Assembly (NCBI RefSeq): GCF_002929805.1 | Contig: NZ_PJJM01000100.1 | Span: 51,680-115,679, forward strand | Origin: Cryobacterium sp. Y50 | Lineage (GTDB): Bacteria > Actinomycetota > Actinomycetes > Actinomycetales > Microbacteriaceae | Reading direction: 5' to 3' | Length of the DNA: 64,000 bases | Part shown: in pieces, positions 9,507 through 17,113 of the stretch | Layout: the number at the start of each line of letters is the position of its first letter | How positions within the stretch are numbered: position 1 is the stretch's first letter | Made by a program: the position numbers and the translations under genes | Notes under the pieces: generated by a model | Told to the model about the DNA's origin: nothing | Databases searched by the model: none | The model's input: the letters and a program-made list of their open reading frames with translations, nothing else

Positions 9507-10007
9507 TCAGTACTTCATGCCGGGCTTCGTACCGCCCTCCAACTCAAAACACGGCGAAAACGAGTCGATTTTCAGTTCGGTGCCGGGAGCCCAGATCGCC
9601 GCGCTGTAGGAGTCTCCCTGAGTGCCGGTCATATCCACACGCGGCGCCCCCTGCCTGGTCGTGAGCCTCTTCACGACAACACCGTCTTTCTGCTCCCAGG
9701 CAGAGGCGATGACTTCGATCAGGGCCTCCGCATCAACATCACCGGTCAGAGTGACCGTCGTTAGACCAGGCCACGACAACCGGCCATCCGCGCAGCCGAA
9801 CAAATACGTCATCTGCAACTGGGACTGGTCGCCCACATTCTCGGGAGGAACGAGTGCAGCCGTCTCGTCCTCCATCGCCATCGCGATTCCCTTAGCTGTT
9901 TGTAGATCCATGGTCGTCTCACTTCCCTGATTCGGCGCACATGCTGCAAGCCCAACAGAGAGAGCGATCATTCCGATAAAAGCCGCCATTTTTCCCTGCG
10001 CAATCAT
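9507..10007 (-). CDS. Small predicted lipoprotein
   Basis: 166 aa with a hydrophobic N-terminus ending in the lipobox LAAC (near residue 23), so it is probably exported and lipid-anchored. The mature part has two other Cys residues (FGCADG and SPCFELEGG) that could form a disulfide. I recognise no characterised family. ATG 10007 overlaps the stop of the hydrolase gene upstream (ATGA), so the two are coupled. The last gene of a three-gene set, it may act with the hydrolase at the cell surface, which is inference. Confidence 0.75.
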   Translation of the reverse strand: MIAQGKMAAFIGMIALSVGLAACAPNQGSETTMDLQTAKGIAMAMEDETAALVPPENVGDQSQLQMTYLFGCADGRLSWPGLTTVTLTGDVDAEALIEVIASAWEQKDGVVVKRLTTRQGAPRVDMTGTQGDSYSAAIWAPGTELKIDSFSPCFELEGGTKPGMKY

Positions 10008-11752
10008 TCGTAGATCAGCTCCTGAAGATCTCTGAGGACCTCTCGATTGTTCACGTCGTCGGTTGCGACGAGGTTGTGGTTATCCATCGGCACGCTCGGG
10101 TTCACTGTAAAGGTCCCGTTCCCATCCACCGAATACAAGGGCTTCGGTCCCTGATAGTAGGGCTCGGCGTGAAAGGCTTCACTCGAGCGAGGGTTGTTCC
10201 CGTCGCCGACGACACCAAGGTCTTGTGCCGACTGCAAAATATCCTGATACGAAAAATCGGTGTAAGTGGTCCTGGGGCTAGGCGTCCAGTCTTTGGGCAT
10301 CCATGCTCCGGACAACGAGACAACCGAGTCGTAGTGGGCTCCGGCGACTTCTGCCGAGGTGATGTTGGCAAGCCCCCAGCTATGACCGATGGCTGTCGAT
10401 GTGGCGTCAGCGAGCAAGTGGTCGAAGTTCAGACCCGTCTCGAAATCAGCAAGAATCGGGCCGGTCCGTTCGGTGAAAGCTGCGGAATTCGCATCCGCTA
10501 TTCCCACCGGCGTCCGCAATGCCGACTCACCGAAGTAGCCGATTTTGCCTCCCAAGGGGCCGTCCGAGTCTCCTGGAAAAAGCCCGTCCTTGTAGACGAA
10601 CGCGACGGTGTCAGGATGACTGACGACGAACCACTGAGACAGTCGTTGAACCGAGCCGTCGTAAAACATGCCCATATTGCTCATGGTACCGGGGACATAG
10701 GTGATGCGGTGGCGTGTCTCGAACGACGGCGTTCCCAGCATTTCCACGATCCGCGACCCGTCACGGTCGTAGAGGTACAGCTGGATCAGCCCGTGCTCCG
10801 CAGCCTGCAAGTACTCGCGCTCCAGCTCAAGTTCTTTCAGCTTGGCCATGGCCTCGAAATACCCCTCAACGGACTTCAGCGAGTTCAGGACCGTGGCGGA
10901 TTCGGCGTCGATCTGGGCAATACGAGTACCGGCATTGAGCCGGTTGGCGGCAATACGGGCGAGCGCCGGCAGGCCGTTCAACGATCCAAGCAGCGCTGGA
11001 GCGCCGGCGATGAGGGCGAGCCGGGCCGGTTCGGCCAGCTGCTCCCAGCGTTCGGAAACGGTCTCGGGGGTGGTGCCCAGCATCCGCTTGAGCAGACCCG
11101 GATCTGTGGCGATCAACACGGCCAGATCGGTCGCCGACAAGGCATTCACTCGGGCGATCAGGTCGTCGACAGACGCCCGGGTCGCCGCGTTCGAGCCGAA
11201 CCAGGCGGTCGCGCCGAGCACCTGCTCGGACCCGAGGTCGCTCACACAGGCGGCATCGGCGGCACTGCGCCGCGTCGACAACTCCTGCCACAACGAATCG
11301 ATGGCGGCGATCCGCGCCGTGACCTTCTCGAACGCTTCCTCCCGGCGTGCATCTCGATCAGCAGTGGATATTGCGAAAAGGTTGCTCTGCATCGTGAAGT
11401 CGGTGCGCCTCCACTGCAGGTCGTAGAGGTCGCCGTCCGCGGTGGTCCGCTGCGCTTCGAGCAGGCGCTGGTCGCCCTGAATCTCGTCAACTGTGACGGA
11501 GTACGTCTCCAGGGCTGCTGCCTGCGCGTCCAGCCCGCGAATCAGTAGATCGATCTCGGGGACCAGGGCCTCGAGGCGCAAAACGAAGGCGTCGCGGGAG
11601 ACCGCAGTCCACTCGGTGGATTGAGCCTGGGATTGCGCGCCGGTCAGCTGTATTTGCAGGGTGCGGAGGGCATCCGCTTTGCCGGAGCGCAGCCTGGCCT
11701 CGGACAGAATTTCGTTCGGCTCGCCCAACCCCGGATTGGCGGCGGTCCACAT
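10004..11752 (-). CDS. WXG100-like domain plus DUF1023-type alpha/beta hydrolase
   Basis: 582 aa. Residues about 1-130 are helical, with W-x6-F spacing (STEWTAVSRDAF) followed by a long helix, which resembles the helical hairpin of WXG100/ESX proteins. A second coiled-coil-like region lies at about 260-320. The C-terminal ~230 aa form an alpha/beta hydrolase with the nucleophile motif AIGHSWG, preceded by ITYVPGTMSNMG and followed by VSLSGAWMP, as in actinobacterial DUF1023 proteins. No signal peptide is seen, so export, if any, may rely on the N-terminal domain. It sits 2 bp after the small upstream gene and overlaps the lipoprotein gene by 4 bp. Substrate unknown. Confidence 0.78.
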   Translation of the reverse strand: MWTAANPGLGEPNEILSEARLRSGKADALRTLQIQLTGAQSQAQSTEWTAVSRDAFVLRLEALVPEIDLLIRGLDAQAAALETYSVTVDEIQGDQRLLEAQRTTADGDLYDLQWRRTDFTMQSNLFAISTADRDARREEAFEKVTARIAAIDSLWQELSTRRSAADAACVSDLGSEQVLGATAWFGSNAATRASVDDLIARVNALSATDLAVLIATDPGLLKRMLGTTPETVSERWEQLAEPARLALIAGAPALLGSLNGLPALARIAANRLNAGTRIAQIDAESATVLNSLKSVEGYFEAMAKLKELELEREYLQAAEHGLIQLYLYDRDGSRIVEMLGTPSFETRHRITYVPGTMSNMGMFYDGSVQRLSQWFVVSHPDTVAFVYKDGLFPGDSDGPLGGKIGYFGESALRTPVGIADANSAAFTERTGPILADFETGLNFDHLLADATSTAIGHSWGLANITSAEVAGAHYDSVVSLSGAWMPKDWTPSPRTTYTDFSYQDILQSAQDLGVVGDGNNPRSSEAFHAEPYYQGPKPLYSVDGNGTFTVNPSVPMDNHNLVATDDVNNREVLRDLQELIYE

Positions 11753-11754
11753 GG

Positions 11755-12033
11755 TCAGTTCAGCTTTCGGCCGAGGGTGGAATCGGTCGCGCGGAATTTT
11801 TCGGCCACGGTACTGGGAAATTCGCCGAGGGCGGTCAGGACCAGCCCGGCCAGGTCGGCTCGTTCGGTCTGTTGCGAGGTCGCATCGCGCAAGGCTGCCG
11901 CGACCGAATCGCTCTGCACTGCGCCCTCTGGCCAGCGAAAAGTCCAGTCAGAAAAACTTAGCTGTGCCGTCGCTCCGGACAGCGTTGCAGTCAGGCCCTC
12001 GAGCACGGAATCGGTCACCCGTAGTGCCGGCAT
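11755..12033 (-). CDS. Small protein preceding the DUF1023 hydrolase
   Basis: 92 aa from ATG 12033 (MPALRVTDSVLEG), which has a G-rich site (AGGGGG) about 6 bases upstream; ATG 12039 is possible too. No family recognised. It contains FSDWTFRWPEG and then a predicted amphipathic helix (LAGLVLTALGEFPSTVAEKF). It ends just before the start of the hydrolase gene, so the two are surely co-translated. By position it could be the small WXG100-type or chaperone-like partner of the larger protein, but the sequence itself does not prove this. Confidence 0.65.
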   Translation of the reverse strand: MPALRVTDSVLEGLTATLSGATAQLSFSDWTFRWPEGAVQSDSVAAALRDATSQQTERADLAGLVLTALGEFPSTVAEKFRATDSTLGRKLN

Positions 12034-12074
12034 CAGCATCCCCCTGCCCCCATCGACGTGCCCCGCATCCGAGC

Positions 12075-13328
12075 TTAGCGGCGGTAGGCGCTCACTTCGG
12101 TGGCTTTGACCGAAAGCCAAACGGTCGAGCCGAGCTGCAGCCCGAGGTCGGCGACCGCGGCGGGGGTGAGTTCGGCGATGACCTCGGGATCGCCGCTCGT
12201 GCGCAGGCGCACGCCGCCGCTGCCCGGCTCGATGCCGGTCACGCGGGCGGACCAGACGTTGCGTGGGCTCGCGTGTCGCGGGCGATCCATCTGCACGACA
12301 ACGGATGCCGGTCGAAAGACGGCCGCGGCGGGCGCGTTCTGCGGACTCGGCGCCCGGGCGGCGGCTGAGGCCTGGGTGCCGAAGGTGGCAGTAGCTTGGA
12401 TTGGGACGACCGGGGCTTCGGAGTCGAGACCGGCGGGGGCATCGACGGCCAGCGGTGTGGCGGGTGAAGCGGGCGTGGGGCCGACCGAGGCGAGGTCGCC
12501 GGCATCCGCTGGCCGCACCCAGAAGACGCGGCCGTCGGGGGCGACGACCGCCCCGTTCTGCGTGGTGCCGACGACAAGGTTGACGCCGGCGAGGGCTGCG
12601 ACGAACGGGTTGCGCGGGGCGGCGAGCACCGCGGCGGTCGTGCCCTCGTCGATGAGAGCGCCGTCGTGCAGCACGGCGACGCGATTCGCGAGCACGACCG
12701 CGTCGACGATGTCGTGGGTGACGATGATGGCGCTCGTGCTGGTGTCGGCAAGCTGCTCGCGGATGAGTTGGCGCATGAGCGGCGCGGTTTCGGCGTCGAG
12801 GGTGGCCATCGGCTCATCGAGCAATAGCAGGCGTGGGCCGGCAGCGAGCGCGCGGGCGAGGGCCACGCGCTGCTGCTGCCCGCCGGAGAGGGAACCGGGT
12901 TTGCTCTCGCCGAAGCTGTGCAGACCGACGCGGTCGAGCCAGCGGTCGGCCTGTTTTCGGGACTCGGCGGCGTTCAGGTGCGCTTCGCCGACGCGCAGGG
13001 CGAAAGCAATATTGTTGCGAGCGCTGAGGTGCGGAAAGAGCAGAGGCTCCTGCCCGAGGAGCCCGATGGCCCTGTTTTCCGCCGTCACGAATCGGCCGGG
13101 CGCGGTGAGGACTGCACCGTCGATCGTGACGGTTCCGGAGTCGGGTGTGGCGAGGCCGGCGAGCAGTTCGAGTACGGTCGACTTGCCTGCGCCATTCGGG
13201 CCAAGCAGGGCGAGCACGTCGCCCGGTGCGAGGGCGAGCTGAACGTCGAGCGTGAACGAGCCGCGGGTGAGCTGAAGGTTGGCAGCGAGGAGGTCGTTGG
13301 CGGCGGATTTCCAGAGGGCGGGGGTCAT
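12075..13328 (-). CDS. modC: Molybdate ABC transporter ATP-binding protein
   Basis: Energises molybdate import with ModB. From ATG 13328 (MTPALWKSAAND) the product is 417 aa. Walker A is GPNGAGKS, the signature [15 protein letters not shown], Walker B LLLLDEPMATLD, and the H-loop IIVTHD. The C-terminal ~70 aa form a single TOBE/Mop oxyanion-binding domain. Between them lies an unusually long Ala/Pro/Val-rich linker (about residues 275-345). The frame is open upstream to 13526, but that part overlaps modB and has no family similarity, so it is left out. It lies 158 bp after modB. Confidence 0.93.
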   Translation of the reverse strand: MTPALWKSAANDLLAANLQLTRGSFTLDVQLALAPGDVLALLGPNGAGKSTVLELLAGLATPDSGTVTIDGAVLTAPGRFVTAENRAIGLLGQEPLLFPHLSARNNIAFALRVGEAHLNAAESRKQADRWLDRVGLHSFGESKPGSLSGGQQQRVALARALAAGPRLLLLDEPMATLDAETAPLMRQLIREQLADTSTSAIIVTHDIVDAVVLANRVAVLHDGALIDEGTTAAVLAAPRNPFVAALAGVNLVVGTTQNGAVVAPDGRVFWVRPADAGDLASVGPTPASPATPLAVDAPAGLDSEAPVVPIQATATFGTQASAAARAPSPQNAPAAAVFRPASVVVQMDRPRHASPRNVWSARVTGIEPGSGGVRLRTSGDPEVIAELTPAAVADLGLQLGSTVWLSVKATEVSAYRR

Positions 13329-13485
13329 GAGAGCGGGCTCCGGGTCGGGGCGTTGGCGAGGCCCGGTAGCCACGGGCAGGTGAACCCGCGCACGGAGTCC
13401 GCCGGTCTGCTCGCGGTAGAAGAGTGGATCGCGCTCTGCGGGACGGTGGCGTTGGCGCGACAGCGGGCATCCGTTTTTAGGATGG

Positions 13486-14271
13486 TCATGAGAGCACGCT
13501 CGCGCGGCGGGTGCCAACCAGCACAAGAATAATCACGGCGACCGCGATCAGCAGCAGCGACAGGGCGACGGCCTGGTCAGTCGTCACGCCCGAGCCGTTA
13601 AAGGCGGTGTAGATGGCGAGGGGCATGGTACGGGTGACTCCGGCCTGGTTGCCGGCGAACAGGGCCGTCGCGCCGAACTCGCCGAGCGCGCGGGCAAAGC
13701 TCAAAACGGTGCCTGCAAGCAGCCCGGGGCCCACGAGCGGCAGGGTGATGCGGGCGAAGACGGTGCCACGATGGGCGCCGAGGGTTGCAGCGACCCGTTC
13801 GAAGCGGGTGCCGGCGGTGCGCAACGCGCCCTCGACGGCGATCACGAGGAAAGGCAGGGCCACGAAGGTCTGCGCCAGGACGACGGCCGCGGTCGTGAAC
13901 GGAATGCGCAGCCCGACCAGTTCGAGGGTGCTGCCGAGCACACCCCCACGTCCGAGCAGGGAAAGCAGCGCGATGCCGCCGACCAGCGGCGGCAGCACGA
14001 GCGGCACGGTCACAAGCGCGCGCAGCAGGCCCGCCACGCGCGGCTGCGATCGGGCGATGACGACGGCGAGCGGCACGCCGAACAGTAGACAAAGCAGCGT
14101 CGAAACGGATGCCGTCGCGAGCGACAGCCCCAGCGGCTGCAGCGCTTCCGGCGAGAGGAGCAGAGCCGGGAGGCCTGGCCAGTCGACCCTGAGCAGCAAG
14201 CCGGCGAGCGGCAGCACCAGCAGTCCGAGGCCGATGCTCGCGGGCAGGTAGAGAACGCGCGGGATCATGCC
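13486..14271 (-). CDS. modB: Molybdate ABC transporter permease
   Basis: Inner-membrane channel of the molybdate importer, 261 aa from ATG 14271 (MIPRVLYLPASIG), with about five to six hydrophobic segments. The cytoplasmic coupling motif LGAHRGTVFARITLPLVGPG and the ModB-typical end ARALGEFGATALFAGN are present. The reading frame stays open upstream to 14553, but that stretch covers a palindromic intergenic repeat and looks non-coding. A GTG at 14301 is a possible alternative start; neither start has a strong ribosome site. It sits between modA and modC. Confidence 0.92.
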   Translation of the reverse strand, partial: GMIPRVLYLPASIGLGLLVLPLAGLLLRVDWPGLPALLLSPEALQPLGLSLATASVSTLLCLLFGVPLAVVIARSQPRVAGLLRALVTVPLVLPPLVGGIALLSLLGRGGVLGSTLELVGLRIPFTTAAVVLAQTFVALPFLVIAVEGALRTAGTRFERVAATLGAHRGTVFARITLPLVGPGLLAGTVLSFARALGEFGATALFAGNQAGVTRTMPLAIYTAFNGSGVTTDQAVALSLLLIAVAVIILVLVGTRRASVLS

Positions 14272-14328
14272 GACCGCCGCCTGTGCGCCGAGCACGGACA
14301 CCGGTGCGTGACGTGTCGGAGCATTACT

Positions 14329-14375
14329 TTCCGGGCCCGGGCCCGGAAACTGGGCCCATGATCTGGCGTGGGCCT
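14329..14375. repeat. GGGCCC palindromic intergenic repeat, copy 1
   Basis: It starts with a perfect 22-bp palindrome (14329-14350: TTTCCGGGCCC and its mirror) and continues with AAACTGGGCCCATGAT and GTGGGCC. Related AAACTGGGCCCA cores with nearby GTGGGCC or ATGGGCC occur at about 40.01-40.05 kb and 42.92-42.96 kb. It lies in the modA-modB gap and could reduce transcription of modBC relative to modA. Confidence 0.7.
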
Positions 14376-14416
14376 GGTTGCGTGGGGTTGGCTCGGGCCC
14401 GGTCGAAAGAGGAGGC

Positions 14417-15166
14417 TCACGGAGCGAGAAATCCGTGGGCGGCGAGCACAGACTGCCCCGCAGGCGAGAGCACAAGGTCGACGAAAGCCTGAGCCTCCTC
14501 GATGTGTGCGCTGCCTTCCACGACCGCGATCGGATAGCGCCCGATGACCGCATCGGCTCCGGCCGGGGTCAGGCCGTCGATGCGCCCGGGGTTGGCGGCG
14601 ACATCCGTCGCGTAGACGAGGCCGGCATCCGCTTCGCCGCTGGCGATTTTGGTGACGACAGCCGTCACATTTTGCTCTTCGCTCGCGGGCGTGAGCGTGA
14701 CTCCGGCGTTGGCGAGCAGGGCAGCGGATGCCGCGCCGCACGGCACCTGCGCCGCGCACAGCACGGTGATCACGCCGGAGCGGGCCAGATCTTCTAAAGT
14801 CTCGATCTGCAGCGGGTTGCCGGGGGCGACCGCAATGCGGAGGGTGTTGCCAGCGAACACGGTGGCCGCGCCGGTGAGCCCGGCGTCGGCGAGCGGCTGA
14901 AGGTTCTGCTGGTCGGCGCTCGCAAACACGTCGGCGGGGGCGCCGGCGGCAATTTGAGTGGCGAGAGTGGAAGACCCGTCGTAGGTGACGTGCACATCAA
15001 CGAAGGAGTTCGCGTCTTCGAGCAGGGTGGCGATCTCGTCAAATGCGGGGCCCAGCGAGGCGGCCGCGTAGACGTTGAGGGGCAGCGGCACGGGCCCGGT
15101 GTCCGTGACACAGCCGGTGAGAGTGAGCACGGCGAGCGCGGCGAGGACCTGCGGGAGGCGGGTCAC
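14417..15166 (-). CDS. modA: Molybdate ABC transporter substrate-binding lipoprotein
   Basis: Captures molybdate or tungstate outside the membrane. 249 aa, starting at GTG 15166, which overlaps the stop of the regulator gene (GTGA). A signal peptide ends in lipobox LTGC. The mature part has the family motifs LNVYAAASLGPAFDEIA, YDGSSTLATQI, GAPADVFASAD, NTLRIAVAPGNP, PCGAASAALL and GLVYATDVAA. It is the first transporter gene after the TOBE regulator, followed by modB and modC. Confidence 0.95.
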   Translation of the reverse strand: MTRLPQVLAALAVLTLTGCVTDTGPVPLPLNVYAAASLGPAFDEIATLLEDANSFVDVHVTYDGSSTLATQIAAGAPADVFASADQQNLQPLADAGLTGAATVFAGNTLRIAVAPGNPLQIETLEDLARSGVITVLCAAQVPCGAASAALLANAGVTLTPASEEQNVTAVVTKIASGEADAGLVYATDVAANPGRIDGLTPAGADAVIGRYPIAVVEGSAHIEEAQAFVDLVLSPAGQSVLAAHGFLAP

Positions 15167-15567
15167 GGCATCCGTCCCGGAGTTTCAACAATCACATTGG
15201 TAGCCTTGATCACGGCGACACTGAGCGAGCCGACCTCGAGCGCCAGTTCGCGCACGGCCTCACTCGACATGAGCGAGACTATGCGGTGCGGGCCACACTG
15301 CAGCTCGACCTGGGCCATGACCGTATCCATGGTGATGGCGGTGACGATACCGACGAAGCGGTTGCGGGCGCTGCGGCCTACGCTTGACGGGTCTGCCGGG
15401 GTGCTTGCCTGGTCGACGGCGAAGGCGGCGAGCGCAGCTCCGTTGACCACGAGGCGACCGGATGCGTCGGCGTCGGCCGCGAGACGGCCACCGTCGACCC
15501 AACGGCGCACAGTGTCGTCGCTGACGCCGAGCAGCTCGGCGGCCTCACTGATCCGATATTGCGTCAT
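15163..15567 (-). CDS. MerR-like HTH plus TOBE domain molybdate-responsive regulator
   Basis: 134 aa from ATG 15567. Residues 1-45 are a helix-turn-helix of the excisionase/MerR type (YRISEAAELLGVSDDTVRRW). Residues about 65-134 are a Mop/TOBE oxyanion-binding domain (RNRFVGIVTAITMDTVMAQV). This HTH-TOBE build is common in actinobacteria at the head of mod operons and is thought to sense molybdate; here its stop overlaps the modA start. It is divergent from the moeB operon, with a long inverted repeat between them. It may instead be a storage or pterin-binding protein. No direct evidence for the ligand. Confidence 0.85.
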   Translation of the reverse strand: MTQYRISEAAELLGVSDDTVRRWVDGGRLAADADASGRLVVNGAALAAFAVDQASTPADPSSVGRSARNRFVGIVTAITMDTVMAQVELQCGPHRIVSLMSSEAVRELALEVGSLSVAVIKATNVIVETPGRMP

Positions 15568-15641
15568 GAATTGCACGATAGCACCGCATCTGCGGTTTTG
15601 ACCCACTGCTTTGTTCTCTGTCATCGCGATCGGCCGTGGCC

Positions 15642-15714
15642 AATTCAGGAAATCCACGTCTCGTGGGTCGAAAACAGCCCGTTCTGGGTCCGATAGCCGA
15701 CAATTTCCTGAATT
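15642..15714. promoter_or_regulatory. Nested inverted repeat in the mod/moe divergent promoter region
   Basis: Outer arms AATTCAGGAAAT (15642-15653) and ATTTCCTGAATT (15703-15714) are perfect 12-bp complements. Inside, CCACG-TCT-CGTGG (15654-15666) forms a second short hairpin directly stacked on the outer stem. It lies between the HTH-TOBE regulator start (15567) and the moeB start (15818). It could be a pair of operator half-sites about 60 bp apart, a structured leader RNA, or a repeat element like the one at 51.89 kb. Confidence 0.6.
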
Positions 15715-15817
15715 AGCCACCGAGTGGCTGTGAGGCATGCGGCGTGCCTGGCGGTTTCGCAAGCCGGCTTGCGGCAAACCGGTGGCCGTGACGTCGCGCA
15801 GCGCCTAGCGTTAAGCC

Positions 15818-17110
15818 ATGGCCATTCCTCCCCTCGTTGAGCCCGTTGACCGCCTCAGCGCATCCGAATCCGTGCGGACCGCTCGCCAGCGCCGCCTCCC
15901 CCAGCTGAGCGAACTCGGCCAGCGCCGCCTCGCCAACGCCCGGGTGCTCGTGCTCGGCGCCGGTGGACTCGGCTCCCCCGCGCTGCTCTACCTCGCGGCA
16001 GCGGGCGTCGGCACCATTGGCATCGTCGACGGCGACGACGTGGAACCGAGCAACCTCCAGCGCCAGATCGTCCACGGTCAAACGGATGTCGGCCGCCCCA
16101 AGGTGGACAGCGCCGCGGAACGCATCGCCGAGATCGCCCCGGAAACCACCGTCGTTCGGCACGCCCAGCGCCTGGTAACGGGTAACGCGGCCGAGATCAT
16201 CGGCGGCTATGACGTGGTCATCGACGGCACCGACAACTTTCCGACCCGGTTCCTCGTGAACGACACCTGCGCGCGGCTCGGGCTGCCGCTGGTGTGGGCA
16301 TCCGTTTTGCGATTCGATGCTCAGCTCTCGGTGTTCTGGGCCACGCCTCCGGCGGGCTCGGGCATCACCGGAGTGCACCTGCGCGACCTGTTTCCAACGC
16401 CGCCGGCCGACGGCGAGGTTCCCAACTGCGCCGATGCCGGAGTGCTCGGCGCTCTCTGTGGCCAGGTCGGATCGCTCATGGCGACCGAAACTATCAAGCT
16501 AATCACCGGAATCGGCTCCCCACTGATCGGCCGGGTGCTCGTGATCGATGCCCTGTCAGGCCGCTTCAGTGAGATTCCGCTGGTCGGAACCGGCATTGCC
16601 GCCGAACCGACCGCTGCCGAGCGCGCGACAGAGAATACCGCCCGCGTCGCCGCAGAGAACACCGCCGAGGTTTCCGGTGCCGAACTCGTCGAACGCCTCG
16701 AAGCCCAACGCGACGGAATCGACAACTTTCTCGTGCTGGACGTTCGCGAGCCGAACGAGAACGCCGAAAGTTCCATTCCGACGGCCCAGCTCCTGCCACT
16801 CGGCGAGCTCCTGACCGACGGAGTACTCTCCGACACCGGCCGGGCGGCCCTCCCGGAGGACACCCCGCTGATCGTGCACTGCCACGCCGGTGGGCGAGCC
16901 GCCCGCGCTGCTGCCGCGCTGCGCGAGGCCGGATTCACCGACGTCTCCGTGCTCACCGGTGGGATCGTGGCCTGGGACGACCTCGTCACGGCCGGACGCG
17001 CGACCGGCATCGGCAGCCGATGGCCGTCCCTCGAGCCGACTCCGACCGGGAGGCACGCGTCGGCCCGGGACGACACCGGCAGCGCGGGCCAGACCGACAG
17101 TCTCGCCTAG
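15818..17110 (+). CDS. moeB: MoeB/ThiF-type adenylyltransferase fused to rhodanese
   Basis: Activates the C-terminal Gly-Gly of MoaD (or ThiS-like proteins) by adenylation, then supplies sulfur. 430 aa. The N-terminal E1-like domain has VLVLGAGGLGSPALLYLAAAG, NLQRQIVHG and DGTDNFPTRFLVND; a CADAGVLGALCG segment retains the nearby Cys pair. The C-terminal rhodanese domain (about 300-400) has the active-site loop VHCHAGGRA with its Cys. This is the MoeZ/MoeBR build of actinobacteria. The natural partner, MoaD, is encoded 3.3 kb downstream. A short Ala/Glu-rich linker with two ENTA repeats joins the domains. Confidence 0.94.
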   Translation: MAIPPLVEPVDRLSASESVRTARQRRLPQLSELGQRRLANARVLVLGAGGLGSPALLYLAAAGVGTIGIVDGDDVEPSNLQRQIVHGQTDVGRPKVDSAAERIAEIAPETTVVRHAQRLVTGNAAEIIGGYDVVIDGTDNFPTRFLVNDTCARLGLPLVWASVLRFDAQLSVFWATPPAGSGITGVHLRDLFPTPPADGEVPNCADAGVLGALCGQVGSLMATETIKLITGIGSPLIGRVLVIDALSGRFSEIPLVGTGIAAEPTAAERATENTARVAAENTAEVSGAELVERLEAQRDGIDNFLVLDVREPNENAESSIPTAQLLPLGELLTDGVLSDTGRAALPEDTPLIVHCHAGGRAARAAAALREAGFTDVSVLTGGIVAWDDLVTAGRATGIGSRWPSLEPTPTGRHASARDDTGSAGQTDSLA

Positions 17111-17113
17111 CCG

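Noticed and set aside
8600..12100. Prophage or integrative element at the tRNA-Ser
   Set aside because: Despite the tRNA 3' duplicate, I find no integrase, relaxase or phage gene in the neighbourhood.
13329..13526. 66-residue N-terminal extension of ModC
   Set aside because: It overlaps the end of modB, lacks similarity, and the ATPase core starts shortly after ATG 13328.
15642..15714. Known molybdenum-cofactor riboswitch
   Set aside because: The long perfect outer stem and the lack of the conserved GAAA-receptor-like junction that I associate with that RNA argue against it. It is kept as an unknown element.
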